Of a stretch of DNA of 64,000 nucleotides, positions 40,559 to 49,579 are shown piece by piece. The number at the start of each line of letters is the position of its first letter. The stretch's first letter is position 1. The notes beneath the pieces were generated by a model. The model made no database searches. It saw nothing but the letters and a program-made list of their open reading frames with translations, and was not told the DNA's origin. Position numbers and translations under genes: made by a program. The DNA comes from Marinicauda algicola. Its GTDB lineage: Bacteria; Pseudomonadota; Alphaproteobacteria; Caulobacterales; Maricaulaceae. Location of the stretch: NCBI RefSeq assembly GCF_017161425.1, contig NZ_CP071057.1:868001-932000 (forward strand), read 5' to 3'.

Positions 40559-41386
40559 ATGTCAGCCCAGTCGCAAAGCCCGGCCCAGCGCCAGACCCCG
40601 CCCTCGATCCGCGCCCGCAAGGGCGGCGAGCCGCTCGTCTGCCTCACGGCCTATGACGCGCCGACCGCGGCGCTGCTCGATCCCCATTGCGACCTGCTGC
40701 TGGTGGGCGATTCGCTCGGCATGGTCGTGCACGGGCTTCCCAACACGATCGGGGTGACGCTGGAGATGATGATCCTGCACGGCCGCGCGGTGATGCGCGG
40801 TTCGAGCCGGGCGCTGGTCGCCATCGACATGCCCTTCGGCAGCTACGAGAAGAGCCGCGAGCAGGCGTTCGAGAACGCGGCCCGCGTGCTCGCCGAGACC
40901 GGGGCGCAGGCGGTGAAGCTGGAGAGCGGGGTCTATGCCGGCGACACGATCCGTTTCCTCGCCGAACGCGGCATCCCGGTGATCGGCCATGTCGGTCTTC
41001 GCCCGCAGGCCGCGCTCGCCGATGGCGGGTTCAAGGCGAAGGGCAAGACCGAGGCCGAGCGCGCGCGCGTGCTCGATGAGGCCCGCGCCGCCGACGCGGC
41101 GGGCGCCTTCGCCATCGTGGTCGAGGGCGTCGCCCAGGATCTCGCCGAGGAAATCACCGACACGGTGAGCGCTCCGACCATCGGCATCGGCGCCTCGGCC
41201 CGGTGCGACGGGCAGATCCTCGTCACCAACGACATGCTCGGGCAGACCGGCCGCGTGCCGAAATTCGTCAGGAAATTCGCCGACATGCGCGCTCTCACCG
41301 AGGACGCGGTCAAGGCCTATGCCGAGGCGGTGCGCGCGCGCACCTTCCCCGGCGGCGATCATGTCTACGGCGCGAAGCGCGGTTGA
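40559..41386 (+). CDS. panB: Ketopantoate hydroxymethyltransferase
   Basis: This 275-residue enzyme makes ketopantoate from 2-oxoisovalerate and methylene-tetrahydrofolate in pantothenate/CoA synthesis. It shows [39 protein letters not shown] and VKLESG, with the C-terminal [20 protein letters not shown]. Length and motifs are normal. The ATG at 40559 is the chosen start; no panC is adjacent. Confidence 0.95.
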   Translation: MSAQSQSPAQRQTPPSIRARKGGEPLVCLTAYDAPTAALLDPHCDLLLVGDSLGMVVHGLPNTIGVTLEMMILHGRAVMRGSSRALVAIDMPFGSYEKSREQAFENAARVLAETGAQAVKLESGVYAGDTIRFLAERGIPVIGHVGLRPQAALADGGFKAKGKTEAERARVLDEARAADAAGAFAIVVEGVAQDLAEEITDTVSAPTIGIGASARCDGQILVTNDMLGQTGRVPKFVRKFADMRALTEDAVKAYAEAVRARTFPGGDHVYGAKRG

Positions 41387-41468
41387 GCAGCACGCCCGTA
41401 TTGCCCGGCCCGTCCGGCGCGGCTAGGGTCGCGCCACGTTTGAGGTATTGAAGTTTCGGAGCGCCGAT

Positions 41469-42194
41469 TTGGCCGACGTTTTCGACGAAGTCGAAGAAGA
41501 ACTCCGCAAGGAACGCTATCAGGAGATCTTCCGTAAGTGGGGGCCGTGGGTGCTCGGCGCCGCGGTCGCCGTGATCGCCGGCGTGGCCGGCTATCAGTGG
41601 TACAGCGCGGCGCAGACGCGCTCTGCGGAGGCAGCAGGCGGGCGCATGCTCGAGGCGGCAGCGGCCTATGGCAATGGCGAACTGGCCACCGCGCAGGCGC
41701 ACCTGGAAACCCTCGCTGCGGAGTCCCCTCGCGGGTACGAGACGCTGGCGCTCATGCAGCAGGGGGCCATCGCCCTCGAACAGGGTGAGCGCACGGAGGC
41801 CGCGCGCCTCTATTCCCAGGCCGCCTCGACCGCGCCGGACCGGCTCACGCGCGACGTCGCCCGCTACAAGGCCCTGCTGGTCGAGTTCGGGCAGCTCTCC
41901 TACGACGACGTCGTCCTGCGCGCCGAGCCGCTGATCGAGAATGGCGGCCCGCTCGCCCCGCTGGCACGCGAACTCATGGGCGCTGCCGCCCTTGAGGCGG
42001 AGCGCTGGGACGACGCAAGGCGCCATTACGAGCAGATCAGCTTCGCGCTCGACGCCCCGCCGGCCCTGCAGGCGCGCACCGCGGAGGCGCTCGCCCTGAT
42101 CGAACAGCATGCGCCGCAGCGCGAGGGCGCGGCGGCGGGGACAGCGGACGAGACCGGGGCTGCCGAAGGCGCGCCGGCACAGGAGGGGAATTGA
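41469..42194 (+). CDS. YfgM-like TPR membrane protein
   Basis: This protein of about 241 residues has a cytoplasmic start (ADVFDEVEEELRKERYQEIF), one membrane helix (WVLGAAVAVIAGVAGYQWYS) and a periplasmic tetratricopeptide-repeat domain. The family (YfgM/TPR_21) acts at the Sec translocon and outer-membrane assembly. The TTG at 41469 matches the family start; a TTG at 41448 is an alternative. It overlaps bamB (coupled), as in many Proteobacteria. Confidence 0.85.
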   Translation: MADVFDEVEEELRKERYQEIFRKWGPWVLGAAVAVIAGVAGYQWYSAAQTRSAEAAGGRMLEAAAAYGNGELATAQAHLETLAAESPRGYETLALMQQGAIALEQGERTEAARLYSQAASTAPDRLTRDVARYKALLVEFGQLSYDDVVLRAEPLIENGGPLAPLARELMGAAALEAERWDDARRHYEQISFALDAPPALQARTAEALALIEQHAPQREGAAAGTADETGAAEGAPAQEGN

Positions 42195-43621
42195 TGGCAT
42201 ACGCGAGCCGCTATGGCCTTGTGGCGGCACTTGCCGTCTGCGCGCTCACCCTTTCGGGCTGCGGGGCGGGTGAACGCCTGCAGCGTCTGAACCCGTTCGC
42301 CGGGGAGGAAACCGACGATCCCGATGCGCCGGCCCAGTCCGAGCGCGTCTCGGTGCTCGCCTTCGAGCAGACGCTGGAGCACTCGCCGGATTTCGGCCAG
42401 CCCATCGACCTGCCCACGAGCTACGTCAACGACCGCTGGTCGCAGCCGGACGGCTATCCGAGCCATGCGATGCAGCACACCGGGGCGAGCGGCGACCTGA
42501 ACCGGGTCTGGCGCACGCGCATCGGCGAGGGATCGGGCCACAGTCAGCGTCTCAATGCCCGCCCCGTGGTCCTCGACGGTGTGATCTACACCGTCGGCGG
42601 CGACGGACGGGTGGCTGCCCACGACGCCTCGAACGGCAACGAGATCTGGGCCCGCACGATCCGGCGGCGCACCGATGACGGCGACGGCGGCGGCTTCTTC
42701 GTGCCGATCCCGTTCATCGGGGGCGGCGATGCTTCGCCCGACCGGATGAGCTTCGGCGGCGGCATCGCGGTCGATGGCGGACGGGTCTATGTTCACCGGG
42801 GCGCCGAGTTCATCGCCGCGCTCGATGCCTCGACCGGCGAGGAAGTCTGGCGCCAGACCGCCTTCACGCCCTTCCACTCCGCACCGACGGTGACCGACGG
42901 GCGCGTGTTCGTCACGACCGACGACAACGAGCTGATGGCGATCGACGCGACGACCGGCGATGTGCTCTGGACCCATCGCGGCATTTCCGAGAGCGCGCGC
43001 CTGCTGACCGCGCCGAGCCCGGCCGTGTTCGGCGAGGTCGTGATCGTGCCCTACACCTCCGGCGAAATCGTCGCGCTGCGTGTCCAGAACGGCACCGTGC
43101 TCTGGTCGGATTCGCTCACCCGCGCCGGCGGGCTCACGCCGCTCTCCACGATCAACGACATTGCCGGCAGCCCGGTCGTGGTCAATGACCGCGTCTACGC
43201 GGCGAGCCATTCGGGACTTTTCGCGGCTTTCGACCTGCGCACCGGCGAGCGTGTCTGGACGCAGGAGATCGGCACGCTGCATACGCCGTGGGTGGCCGGC
43301 GACTTCCTCTTCATCGTCAGTACCGATGGCGAGGTCGTGGCGCTCGACCGCGAGAGCGGGCAGATCCGCTGGATCACGCCGCTGCAGGCGTTCCGCAATC
43401 CTGACAAGCGCCGGAACCGCATCGCCTGGGCGGGGCCGATCATGGCCGGAGGCCGGCTGGTGCTCGCCTCCTCGCGAGGCGAGCTCGTCCTGCTCGACGC
43501 CTCGACGGGAGAGCGCATCGGTGATCGCGACCTTGACGGACCGGTCTATGTGGCGCCGATCATCGCGGACGAGACGGTCTATGTCGTCACCGACGAAGGC
43601 CGGCTCTCCGCCTACCGCTAG
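42194..43621 (+). CDS. bamB: BamB-like outer-membrane assembly lipoprotein
   Basis: This 475-residue lipoprotein has a signal peptide ending in the lipobox LSGC and a PQQ-like beta-propeller with repeated blades of the kind GDGRVAAHDASNGNEIWART and AALDASTGEEVWRQ. BamB helps BamA fold outer-membrane proteins. It overlaps the TPR gene; AGGAGGGG precedes the ATG at 42194. It is longer than E. coli BamB by an N-terminal segment. Confidence 0.9.
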   Translation: MAYASRYGLVAALAVCALTLSGCGAGERLQRLNPFAGEETDDPDAPAQSERVSVLAFEQTLEHSPDFGQPIDLPTSYVNDRWSQPDGYPSHAMQHTGASGDLNRVWRTRIGEGSGHSQRLNARPVVLDGVIYTVGGDGRVAAHDASNGNEIWARTIRRRTDDGDGGGFFVPIPFIGGGDASPDRMSFGGGIAVDGGRVYVHRGAEFIAALDASTGEEVWRQTAFTPFHSAPTVTDGRVFVTTDDNELMAIDATTGDVLWTHRGISESARLLTAPSPAVFGEVVIVPYTSGEIVALRVQNGTVLWSDSLTRAGGLTPLSTINDIAGSPVVVNDRVYAASHSGLFAAFDLRTGERVWTQEIGTLHTPWVAGDFLFIVSTDGEVVALDRESGQIRWITPLQAFRNPDKRRNRIAWAGPIMAGGRLVLASSRGELVLLDASTGERIGDRDLDGPVYVAPIIADETVYVVTDEGRLSAYR

Positions 43622-43633
43622 AGCGTGGCCGAG

Positions 43634-43656
43634 GGTGAAATGGGCACCATTTCACC
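43634..43656. repeat. Perfect 10-bp inverted repeat between bamB and der
   Basis: GGTGAAATGG-GCA-CCATTTCACC lies 13 bp after bamB. There is no following T-run, so it may be a protein-binding dyad or a weak terminator. A second, weaker stem (GCGGGA...TCCCGC) follows near 43689. Confidence 0.6.
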
Positions 43657-43747
43657 GGTTCGATCACGCATCCATAGATAAACCCGCAGCGGGAGCGCCT
43701 CGAAGCGAAGCGATCCCGCCGCGGAGCCTGTAAGGGCAGGGAAATCC

Positions 43748-45139
43748 ATGACCAGACCGCCGACGATCGCGGTGGTCGGCCGGCCCAATGTCGGCAAGTC
43801 CACCCTCTTCAACCGCCTCGCGGGCAAGCCGCTCGCGATCGTCGACGATCGCCCGGGCGTCACCCGCGACCGGCGCGAGGCGCGCGGGCGCCTCGGCGAT
43901 CTCGACCTGCGCCTGATCGACACGGCCGGCTACGAGGATGCCAAAGACGGTATCGAGGCCCGCATGCGCGCCCAGACCGAGGCGGCGCTGAAGCATGCCG
44001 ATGTCTGCATCTTCCTGATTGACGGGCGCGAGGGCGTGACGGCGCTCGACGAACGCTTCGCCGCATTGCTGCGCAAGTCCGACAGGCCGGTGATCCTCGC
44101 GGTCAACAAGTGCGAGGGCAAGCAGGGCGATGCCGGCGCGCTCGAGGCATGGAATCTGGGACTCGGCGAGCCGGTGCCGATCTCGGCCGCGCACGGGGAG
44201 GGCATGGCCGATCTCTACCGCGCGGTGCTCGACGCGCTCGAGGATGCCGGAATCGCCGGGGAGGGCCCGGGCGAGGACCTGGTTCTCGATGACGAGGATC
44301 CCAATCTCGATGAGGAGGAGGACGACAACCCGCCCCTGCGCATCGCCGTCGTCGGCCGCCCGAACGTGGGCAAGTCGACGCTCGTGAACGCGCTGATCGG
44401 CGAGGAGCGTCTGATCACAGGCCCGGAGGCGGGCCTGACGCGCGACGCGATCGCGGTCGAATGGGAGTGGAACGGGCGCCGCGTGCGCCTGCACGACACG
44501 GCGGGCCTGCGCAAGCGCGGCAAGGTCGAGGACCGGCTGGAACGCATGAGCGCGGCCGACACGCTGCGCGCTATCAAGTTCGCCGAGGTGGTGCTGCTGC
44601 TCGTCGATGCCGAGCGCCCGTTCGAGAAGCAGGACCTGACCATTGCCAGCCGCGTCGCAGACGAGGGCCGCGGTCTCATCGTGCTCCTGTCGAAATGGGA
44701 CACGGTGACCGACAAGCAGAAGACGCTTCAGGTGATGCGCGAGGAGTTCGAACGCCTCCTGCCCCAGGTCAAGGGTGCACCGCTATTGCCGGTCTCCGGC
44801 CTCACCGGACGCGGGCTCGACCAGATCATGCCGGCGGTCGACCAGCTGCACCGCAACTGGCGCGCCAAGGTGAAGACGCGCGACCTCAACGACTGGCTTA
44901 AGGAGATGACCCAGCGTCACCCCCCGCCCGCCGTCGACGGGCGCCGCGTCAAGCCGCGCTACATGGCCCAGACCAAGGGCCGCCCGCCGACCTTCGTCCT
45001 GATGTGCTCGCGCGCCGCCCACATGCCCGACAGCTACAAGCGCTATCTGATCAACGGCCTGCGCGAGGCCTTCGACCTTCCCGGCGTGCCGATCAGGCTG
45101 ATCGTGAAGGGCGGCAAGAACCCGTACGCGAAGGACTGA
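43748..45139 (+). CDS. der: Der (EngA), double-domain ribosome-assembly GTPase
   Basis: This 463-residue essential GTPase acts in 50S subunit maturation. It has two G domains, each with GRPNVGKS (P-loops at about residues 11-18 and 204-211), DTAGY/DTAG G3 motifs, NKCE and SKWD G4 motifs and the KH-like C-terminal domain (PPAVDGRRVKPRYMAQ). An acidic linker (DEDPNLDEEEDDN) joins the domains. Confidence 0.96.
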   Translation: MTRPPTIAVVGRPNVGKSTLFNRLAGKPLAIVDDRPGVTRDRREARGRLGDLDLRLIDTAGYEDAKDGIEARMRAQTEAALKHADVCIFLIDGREGVTALDERFAALLRKSDRPVILAVNKCEGKQGDAGALEAWNLGLGEPVPISAAHGEGMADLYRAVLDALEDAGIAGEGPGEDLVLDDEDPNLDEEEDDNPPLRIAVVGRPNVGKSTLVNALIGEERLITGPEAGLTRDAIAVEWEWNGRRVRLHDTAGLRKRGKVEDRLERMSAADTLRAIKFAEVVLLLVDAERPFEKQDLTIASRVADEGRGLIVLLSKWDTVTDKQKTLQVMREEFERLLPQVKGAPLLPVSGLTGRGLDQIMPAVDQLHRNWRAKVKTRDLNDWLKEMTQRHPPPAVDGRRVKPRYMAQTKGRPPTFVLMCSRAAHMPDSYKRYLINGLREAFDLPGVPIRLIVKGGKNPYAKD

Positions 45140-45147
45140 AACGAATA

Positions 45148-45171
45148 CGCCCCGGCGGATCGGCCGGGGCG
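45148..45171. terminator. Bidirectional hairpin after der and SDR genes
   Basis: A perfect 9-bp stem CGCCCCGGC / GCCGGGGCG with a 6-nt loop sits between the convergent der and SDR stops. There is no clear T-run on the plus side, so it may act as a weak terminator for either strand. Confidence 0.6.
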
Positions 45172-45197
45172 CTCCGGTCTCGGATGGCGTTCGACCT

Positions 45198-45914
45198 TTA
45201 GCGCCCGAAGCGCACGATTTCCCCGTTGCGCGTCTCGCCCGGCAGAGCGAGTTCGACGAACAGCGGCGCGACCTCGTCGGGATGGGGCAGCGTCTCGGGA
45301 TCCTCGCCGGGGGCGGCCTTGGCGCGCATGCGGGTGCGCGTCGGCCCCGGATCGAGCAGATTGGCGCGCATGTCGCTGTCGGCGAGTTCCTTCGCCCAGC
45401 TCTGCACCAGGTTGTCGAGCGCGGCCTTCGAGGCGCCGTAGGCGGCCCAGTAGATCTTCGCGCGCTGGCTGCCGACTCCGGATGTGACGAAGATCGCCCG
45501 CCCGGCGTCGGATTTCCTCAGCAGCGGTTCGAAGGCGCGGATGAAGCGCGCAGGCGCGATCGTGTTCACGCCCAGCACCTCGTTCCAGGTCTTCGCCGTG
45601 ATCTGGTGGGCCGGAGTGATCTGGCCGAGCACGCCGGCATTGCAGACGAGTATGTCGAGCCTGCCCCAGCGGTTCGCGACGATCTCGGCGAGCTTCTCGA
45701 TGCCTTCAGGATCCATCAGGTCGAGCGGAACGAGCGTGCACTGGCCGCCCGCCTCGCGGATCTCGTCGTCGAGCTGTTCCAGCCCGCCCGTTGTGCGGGC
45801 GGTGGCGATGATCTGCGCGCCCTCGGCGGCGAGCGCCTTGGCGGCGGCAAAGCCGAGGCCCCGCGAGGCCCCGGTCACGAGGGCCACGCGGCCATCCAGT
45901 CGTTTTTCGCTCAT
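45198..45914 (-). CDS. Short-chain dehydrogenase/reductase
   Basis: This 238-residue Rossmann enzyme has TGASRGLGFA (glycine-rich cofactor motif, about 15-24), NAGVLGQ and the catalytic YGASK (Y-x-x-x-K). The substrate is unknown. It begins inside the 3' end of purF (4-bp overlap), an order also seen in other Caulobacterales, so it is the last gene of the radA-cvpA-purF-SDR group. Confidence 0.9.
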   Translation of the reverse strand: MSEKRLDGRVALVTGASRGLGFAAAKALAAEGAQIIATARTTGGLEQLDDEIREAGGQCTLVPLDLMDPEGIEKLAEIVANRWGRLDILVCNAGVLGQITPAHQITAKTWNEVLGVNTIAPARFIRAFEPLLRKSDAGRAIFVTSGVGSQRAKIYWAAYGASKAALDNLVQSWAKELADSDMRANLLDPGPTRTRMRAKAAPGEDPETLPHPDEVAPLFVELALPGETRNGEIVRFGR

Positions 45915-47377
45915 GCGTCCACCAGGAGGGAAAGTTGGTGATCCTTCGCCGAGATCGCGCGGTCGCGGTCGATCAGGCGCGTCGGGTATTCGCCGGTGAA
46001 GTAGTGATCGGCGAGCTGGGGCTGCGCGTCATTGCGCTTCTCGTTGCAGATCGCCCAGTAGAGGCCTTCCACCGAGAGGAAGCCGAGCGAGTCGCATTCC
46101 AGCATCTCGCGCATGCGTTCGGGATCGTGGCTCGCCGCCATCAGCTCCTCGCGCATCGGCATGTCGATGCCGTAGAAGTCCGGGTGCGTGATCGCCGGGC
46201 AGGCGGAGCGGAAATGGACTTCCTTGGCGCCAGCTTCGCGCACCATGCGCACGATCTTCTTCGAGGTCGTGCCGCGCACGATGGAATCGTCGACCAGCAG
46301 CACCCGCTTGCCTTTCAGCACGGCCGGGTTGGCGGCGTGCTTCCTGCGCACCGAGAGGTCGCGCTTGGCCTGCGTGGGCTGGATGAAGGTGCGGCCCACG
46401 AAGTGGGAGCGGATGATCCCGAGATCGAAGGGCTTGCCGATCTCCTCGGCATAGCCGAGCGCGCTCGTCATGCCGGAATCGGGCACGGGCACGACCACGT
46501 CGATGTCGGCCGGGGTCTCCTGGGCGAGGCGGATGCCCATGCGCTTCCTCGCCTCGTACACCGAGCGTCCGGCGATGAGGGAGTCGGGCCGGGCGAAATA
46601 GATGTACTCGAAGGCGCAGGGGCGCGGCTTCTGGTGGGGCGCGTAGCGCCGGCTCTCGATGCCGTTGTCCGACACGATGATCGCTTCGCCCGGCTCGACC
46701 TCGCGGATGAAGCGCGCCCCGATCATGTCGAGCGCGCAGGTCTCGCTGGCGAAGATCACCGCGCCGTCGAGCTCGCCCATGACGAGGGGCCGGATGCCCA
46801 GCGGGTCGCGCGCGCCGATCAGCTTGTCGTTGGTCAGCGCCACGAGCGCGAAGGCGCCCTCGATCTGGCGCAGCGCCTGCAGGAGGCGGTCGGCCGAATT
46901 GGTCTTCCGCGAGCGCGCGGCGAGCTGGATGATCACCTCGGTGTCCGAGGTCGACTGGAAGATCGCGCCGGAGGCCACGAGCTCCTCGCGGATCGCGCGG
47001 GCATTGGTCAGGTTGCCGTTGTGGGCGACCGCCACGCCGCCGCCCCTCACGTCGGCATAGAGCGGCTGGACGTTGCGGAGCGCGCCCGAGCCCGAGGTCG
47101 AATAGCGGTTGTGGCCGATGGCCATCGTGCCTTTCAGGCCCTGAAGCGTCTCCGGATCGGTGAAATGCTCCCCGACCAGGCCCAGGCGGCGCTCGGAATG
47201 GAAGCCGAGCCCGTCATAGCTGGTGATGCCGCACGCCTCCTGGCCGCGATGCTGCAGGGCGTGCAGGCCCAATGCGACGAGCACCGCCGCATCGTCGACG
47301 CCGCGTACGGCAAAGACGCCGCATTCCTCGACGGGCCTGTCCGTGGCCGCGTCGTAGGTGAGGGAGGGAAAATTCAT
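45911..47377 (-). CDS. purF: Amidophosphoribosyltransferase
   Basis: This 488-residue enzyme performs the first committed step of purine synthesis. It is a type II glutamine amidotransferase with an N-terminal nucleophile (VEECGVFAV, C19 after propeptide removal), followed by the PRPP-binding VLLVDDSIVRGTTSKKIV motif. It overlaps cvpA by 4 bp. A C-terminal truncation is not seen. Confidence 0.96.
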   Translation of the reverse strand: MNFPSLTYDAATDRPVEECGVFAVRGVDDAAVLVALGLHALQHRGQEACGITSYDGLGFHSERRLGLVGEHFTDPETLQGLKGTMAIGHNRYSTSGSGALRNVQPLYADVRGGGVAVAHNGNLTNARAIREELVASGAIFQSTSDTEVIIQLAARSRKTNSADRLLQALRQIEGAFALVALTNDKLIGARDPLGIRPLVMGELDGAVIFASETCALDMIGARFIREVEPGEAIIVSDNGIESRRYAPHQKPRPCAFEYIYFARPDSLIAGRSVYEARKRMGIRLAQETPADIDVVVPVPDSGMTSALGYAEEIGKPFDLGIIRSHFVGRTFIQPTQAKRDLSVRRKHAANPAVLKGKRVLLVDDSIVRGTTSKKIVRMVREAGAKEVHFRSACPAITHPDFYGIDMPMREELMAASHDPERMREMLECDSLGFLSVEGLYWAICNEKRNDAQPQLADHYFTGEYPTRLIDRDRAISAKDHQLSLLVDA

Positions 47378-47952
47378 CCGTTCGGGTCCTCGTTTGTGCG
47401 CTCGATAAGGCGACCGATGGGGTCGTCGTCAAGGTTCTCGCGCTGCTCGCCCGCAGTGCCGCCGGCCCAGGTTCCTTCCGGGGCGAGGGACTGCAGCAGG
47501 CGGGCGGTCGCTTCGGCGAGCGGATAGACCCGCGCCCCGCGCAGCCATTCGGGCTGGGCGCCGGGCAGGGTGTTCTTGAACACCAGCACGATGAGGCCGA
47601 GCAGGAGGATGCCGCGCACCACGCCGAAGACGAAGCCGAGCGTGCGGTCGATCGTGCTTACCTCCTCGCCCTCCTTCACGCTGCGCGACAGCGAGGAGGT
47701 CACGAAGGAGATGGCGAGATAGACGATGAGGAAGACGAGGGCCATCGCGATCAGGTTGGCGATCAGGGGCGACGCGATGAACTCGCGCGCCACCGCGCCC
47801 ATCACGGGCTGGCTCCACAGCGCGGCGAGGGCGGCTCCCACGAAGGCGGTGATCGTCAGCGCCTCGCGCACGAAGCCGCGCATCAGCGCCATGACGCCGG
47901 AGACGAACAGCACCATCAGGGCGAAGAGGTCGAAGCCGGCGAGACCTTCCAT
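47374..47952 (-). CDS. cvpA: CvpA-family membrane protein
   Basis: This 192-residue protein has four predicted helices and the CvpA pattern (FDLFALMVLFVSGVMALMRG, then REALTI, and the later DRTLGFVFGVVRGILLLGLI). CvpA is coupled to purF in many bacteria and linked to colicin V production and envelope homeostasis. The ATGA overlap with purF supports one operon. Confidence 0.93.
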   Translation of the reverse strand: MEGLAGFDLFALMVLFVSGVMALMRGFVREALTITAFVGAALAALWSQPVMGAVAREFIASPLIANLIAMALVFLIVYLAISFVTSSLSRSVKEGEEVSTIDRTLGFVFGVVRGILLLGLIVLVFKNTLPGAQPEWLRGARVYPLAEATARLLQSLAPEGTWAGGTAGEQRENLDDDPIGRLIERTNEDPNG

Positions 47953-47967
47953 GGTCGTTCCTCTGGT

Positions 47968-49341
47968 TCAGTGCGAATCCGGGTCGAGATGGCGCACCAG
48001 CGCCTGGACGGTCGAAAGACCGGTAACGGAAAGGGCGCCGCCCTCGCTGCCCGCCGGCGCGATCGCGCGCTTGAAGCCGAGCTTGGCGGCCTCCTTCAGG
48101 CGCGCCTCGGCGCGGCCGACCGGGCGCACGTCGCCGGACAGGGCGATCTCGCCGAACACCACGCCATCACCGGGCAGGGGGGTGTCGAAGTGTGAGGATA
48201 CCAAGGCCGCCGCCACCGCAAGGTCTGCCGCCGGCTCGGAGATCTTCAGCCCGCCGGCGACGTTGAGATAAACGTCGCGCCCGCCGAAGCCAAGCCCGCA
48301 TCGGGCCTCGAGCACGGCGAGCACCATGGCCAGGCGTCCCGAATCCCAGCCCACCACGGCGCGGCGCGGCGTGCCGAAGGCGGCCGGGGCCACGAGCGCC
48401 TGGATTTCGGTCAGCACCGGCCTCGACCCCTCCATGCCGGCGAACACCGCCGCGCCCGAGGCCGCTTCGCCCCGTCCGTCCAGGAACAGCGCGCTCGGAT
48501 TGGCGACCTCCTGCAGCCCCTTGTCGGCCATCTCGAACACGCCGATCTCGTCGGTCGGCCCGAAGCGGTTCTTCACCGCCCGGAGGATCCGGAACTGGTG
48601 GGCCCGCTCGCCCTCGAAATAGAGCACTGTGTCGACCATGTGCTCCACGACGCGCGGGCCGGCGATCTGGCCTTCCTTGGTGACGTGACCGACGAGGATC
48701 ACGGCCGTGTTGCGCTTCTTGGCGAAGCGCACGAGTTCCTGGGCGCAGGCGCGCACCTGGACGACCGTTCCCGGCGCCGCGGCGAGCTGGTCGCTCCACA
48801 TCGTCTGGATGGAATCGATGACGGCGATGTCGGGCTTTTCCGCCTTCAGCCCGTCCAGGATCACTTCCAGCGAGGTCTCCGCCGCGAGCGCCACCGCCGC
48901 ATCGGCGAGCCCCAGGCGCCTCGCGCGCCGGCGCACCTGGTCGGCCGCCTCCTCGCCGGAGACATAGACCGCCTTGGCGCCGCTCTTCGCAAGATTGGCC
49001 ACGGCCTGCAGCAGCAGCGTCGACTTGCCGATCCCCGGATCGCCGCCGACCAGCACCGCCGAGCCCGGCACCAGCCCGCCGCCCGCGACCCGGTCGAACT
49101 CCGCGATGGCGGACTGCAGCCGCGGCGGGTCGTCCGTCGCGCTGCCGAGATCGACGAGTTCGAGGCGCGAGCGCCGGGTCGCTGCACGCTTCCTCACCCC
49201 CGCCTGGGCCGAGAGCGGGGCCTCGGCGCCGGTCTCCTCGACCAGCGAGTTCCAGCTGCCGCACGCATCGCAGCGCCCCGCCCACTTGGCATGGACCGCC
49301 CCGCAGGACTGGCAGACATGGACGGTGTCGGAACGGGGCAA
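47968..49341 (-). CDS. radA: DNA repair protein RadA (Sms)
   Basis: This 457-residue RecA-like branch-migration helicase acts in recombinational repair. It has an N-terminal zinc finger (CQSCGAVHAKWAGRCDACG), Walker A GGDPGIGKSTLLLQ, the RadA motif KNRFGP and a C-terminal Lon-protease-like domain. It is the first gene of the radA-cvpA-purF-SDR group. Confidence 0.96.
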   Translation of the reverse strand: MPRSDTVHVCQSCGAVHAKWAGRCDACGSWNSLVEETGAEAPLSAQAGVRKRAATRRSRLELVDLGSATDDPPRLQSAIAEFDRVAGGGLVPGSAVLVGGDPGIGKSTLLLQAVANLAKSGAKAVYVSGEEAADQVRRRARRLGLADAAVALAAETSLEVILDGLKAEKPDIAVIDSIQTMWSDQLAAAPGTVVQVRACAQELVRFAKKRNTAVILVGHVTKEGQIAGPRVVEHMVDTVLYFEGERAHQFRILRAVKNRFGPTDEIGVFEMADKGLQEVANPSALFLDGRGEAASGAAVFAGMEGSRPVLTEIQALVAPAAFGTPRRAVVGWDSGRLAMVLAVLEARCGLGFGGRDVYLNVAGGLKISEPAADLAVAAALVSSHFDTPLPGDGVVFGEIALSGDVRPVGRAEARLKEAAKLGFKRAIAPAGSEGGALSVTGLSTVQALVRHLDPDSH

Positions 49342-49579
49342 GTCGGGCGTCCTCTTCGCACTCGTGCCGCACTATAGCGCCAAAGCGCGATTCGGGCTTC
49401 ACCCGGCGCCCGTCTCTCGCACCCGCGCGCCTTCACGCCGGGCCGGGACGGGGCTATATCCAGCGCCCGGCACACGACCCGCACCTCCCCGCCATCCGGC
49501 GCGGGAGGAAAACGGCGTTCGTGCGTTCGTCTGTGAGTCAGCGGCCCGCGCACCGGCCAGAGCCCCGAGGAAGCCCGCC

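Noticed and set aside
48974-49579. N-terminal extension of Mfd upstream of 49580
   Set aside because: It lies antisense to radA and has no Mfd similarity.
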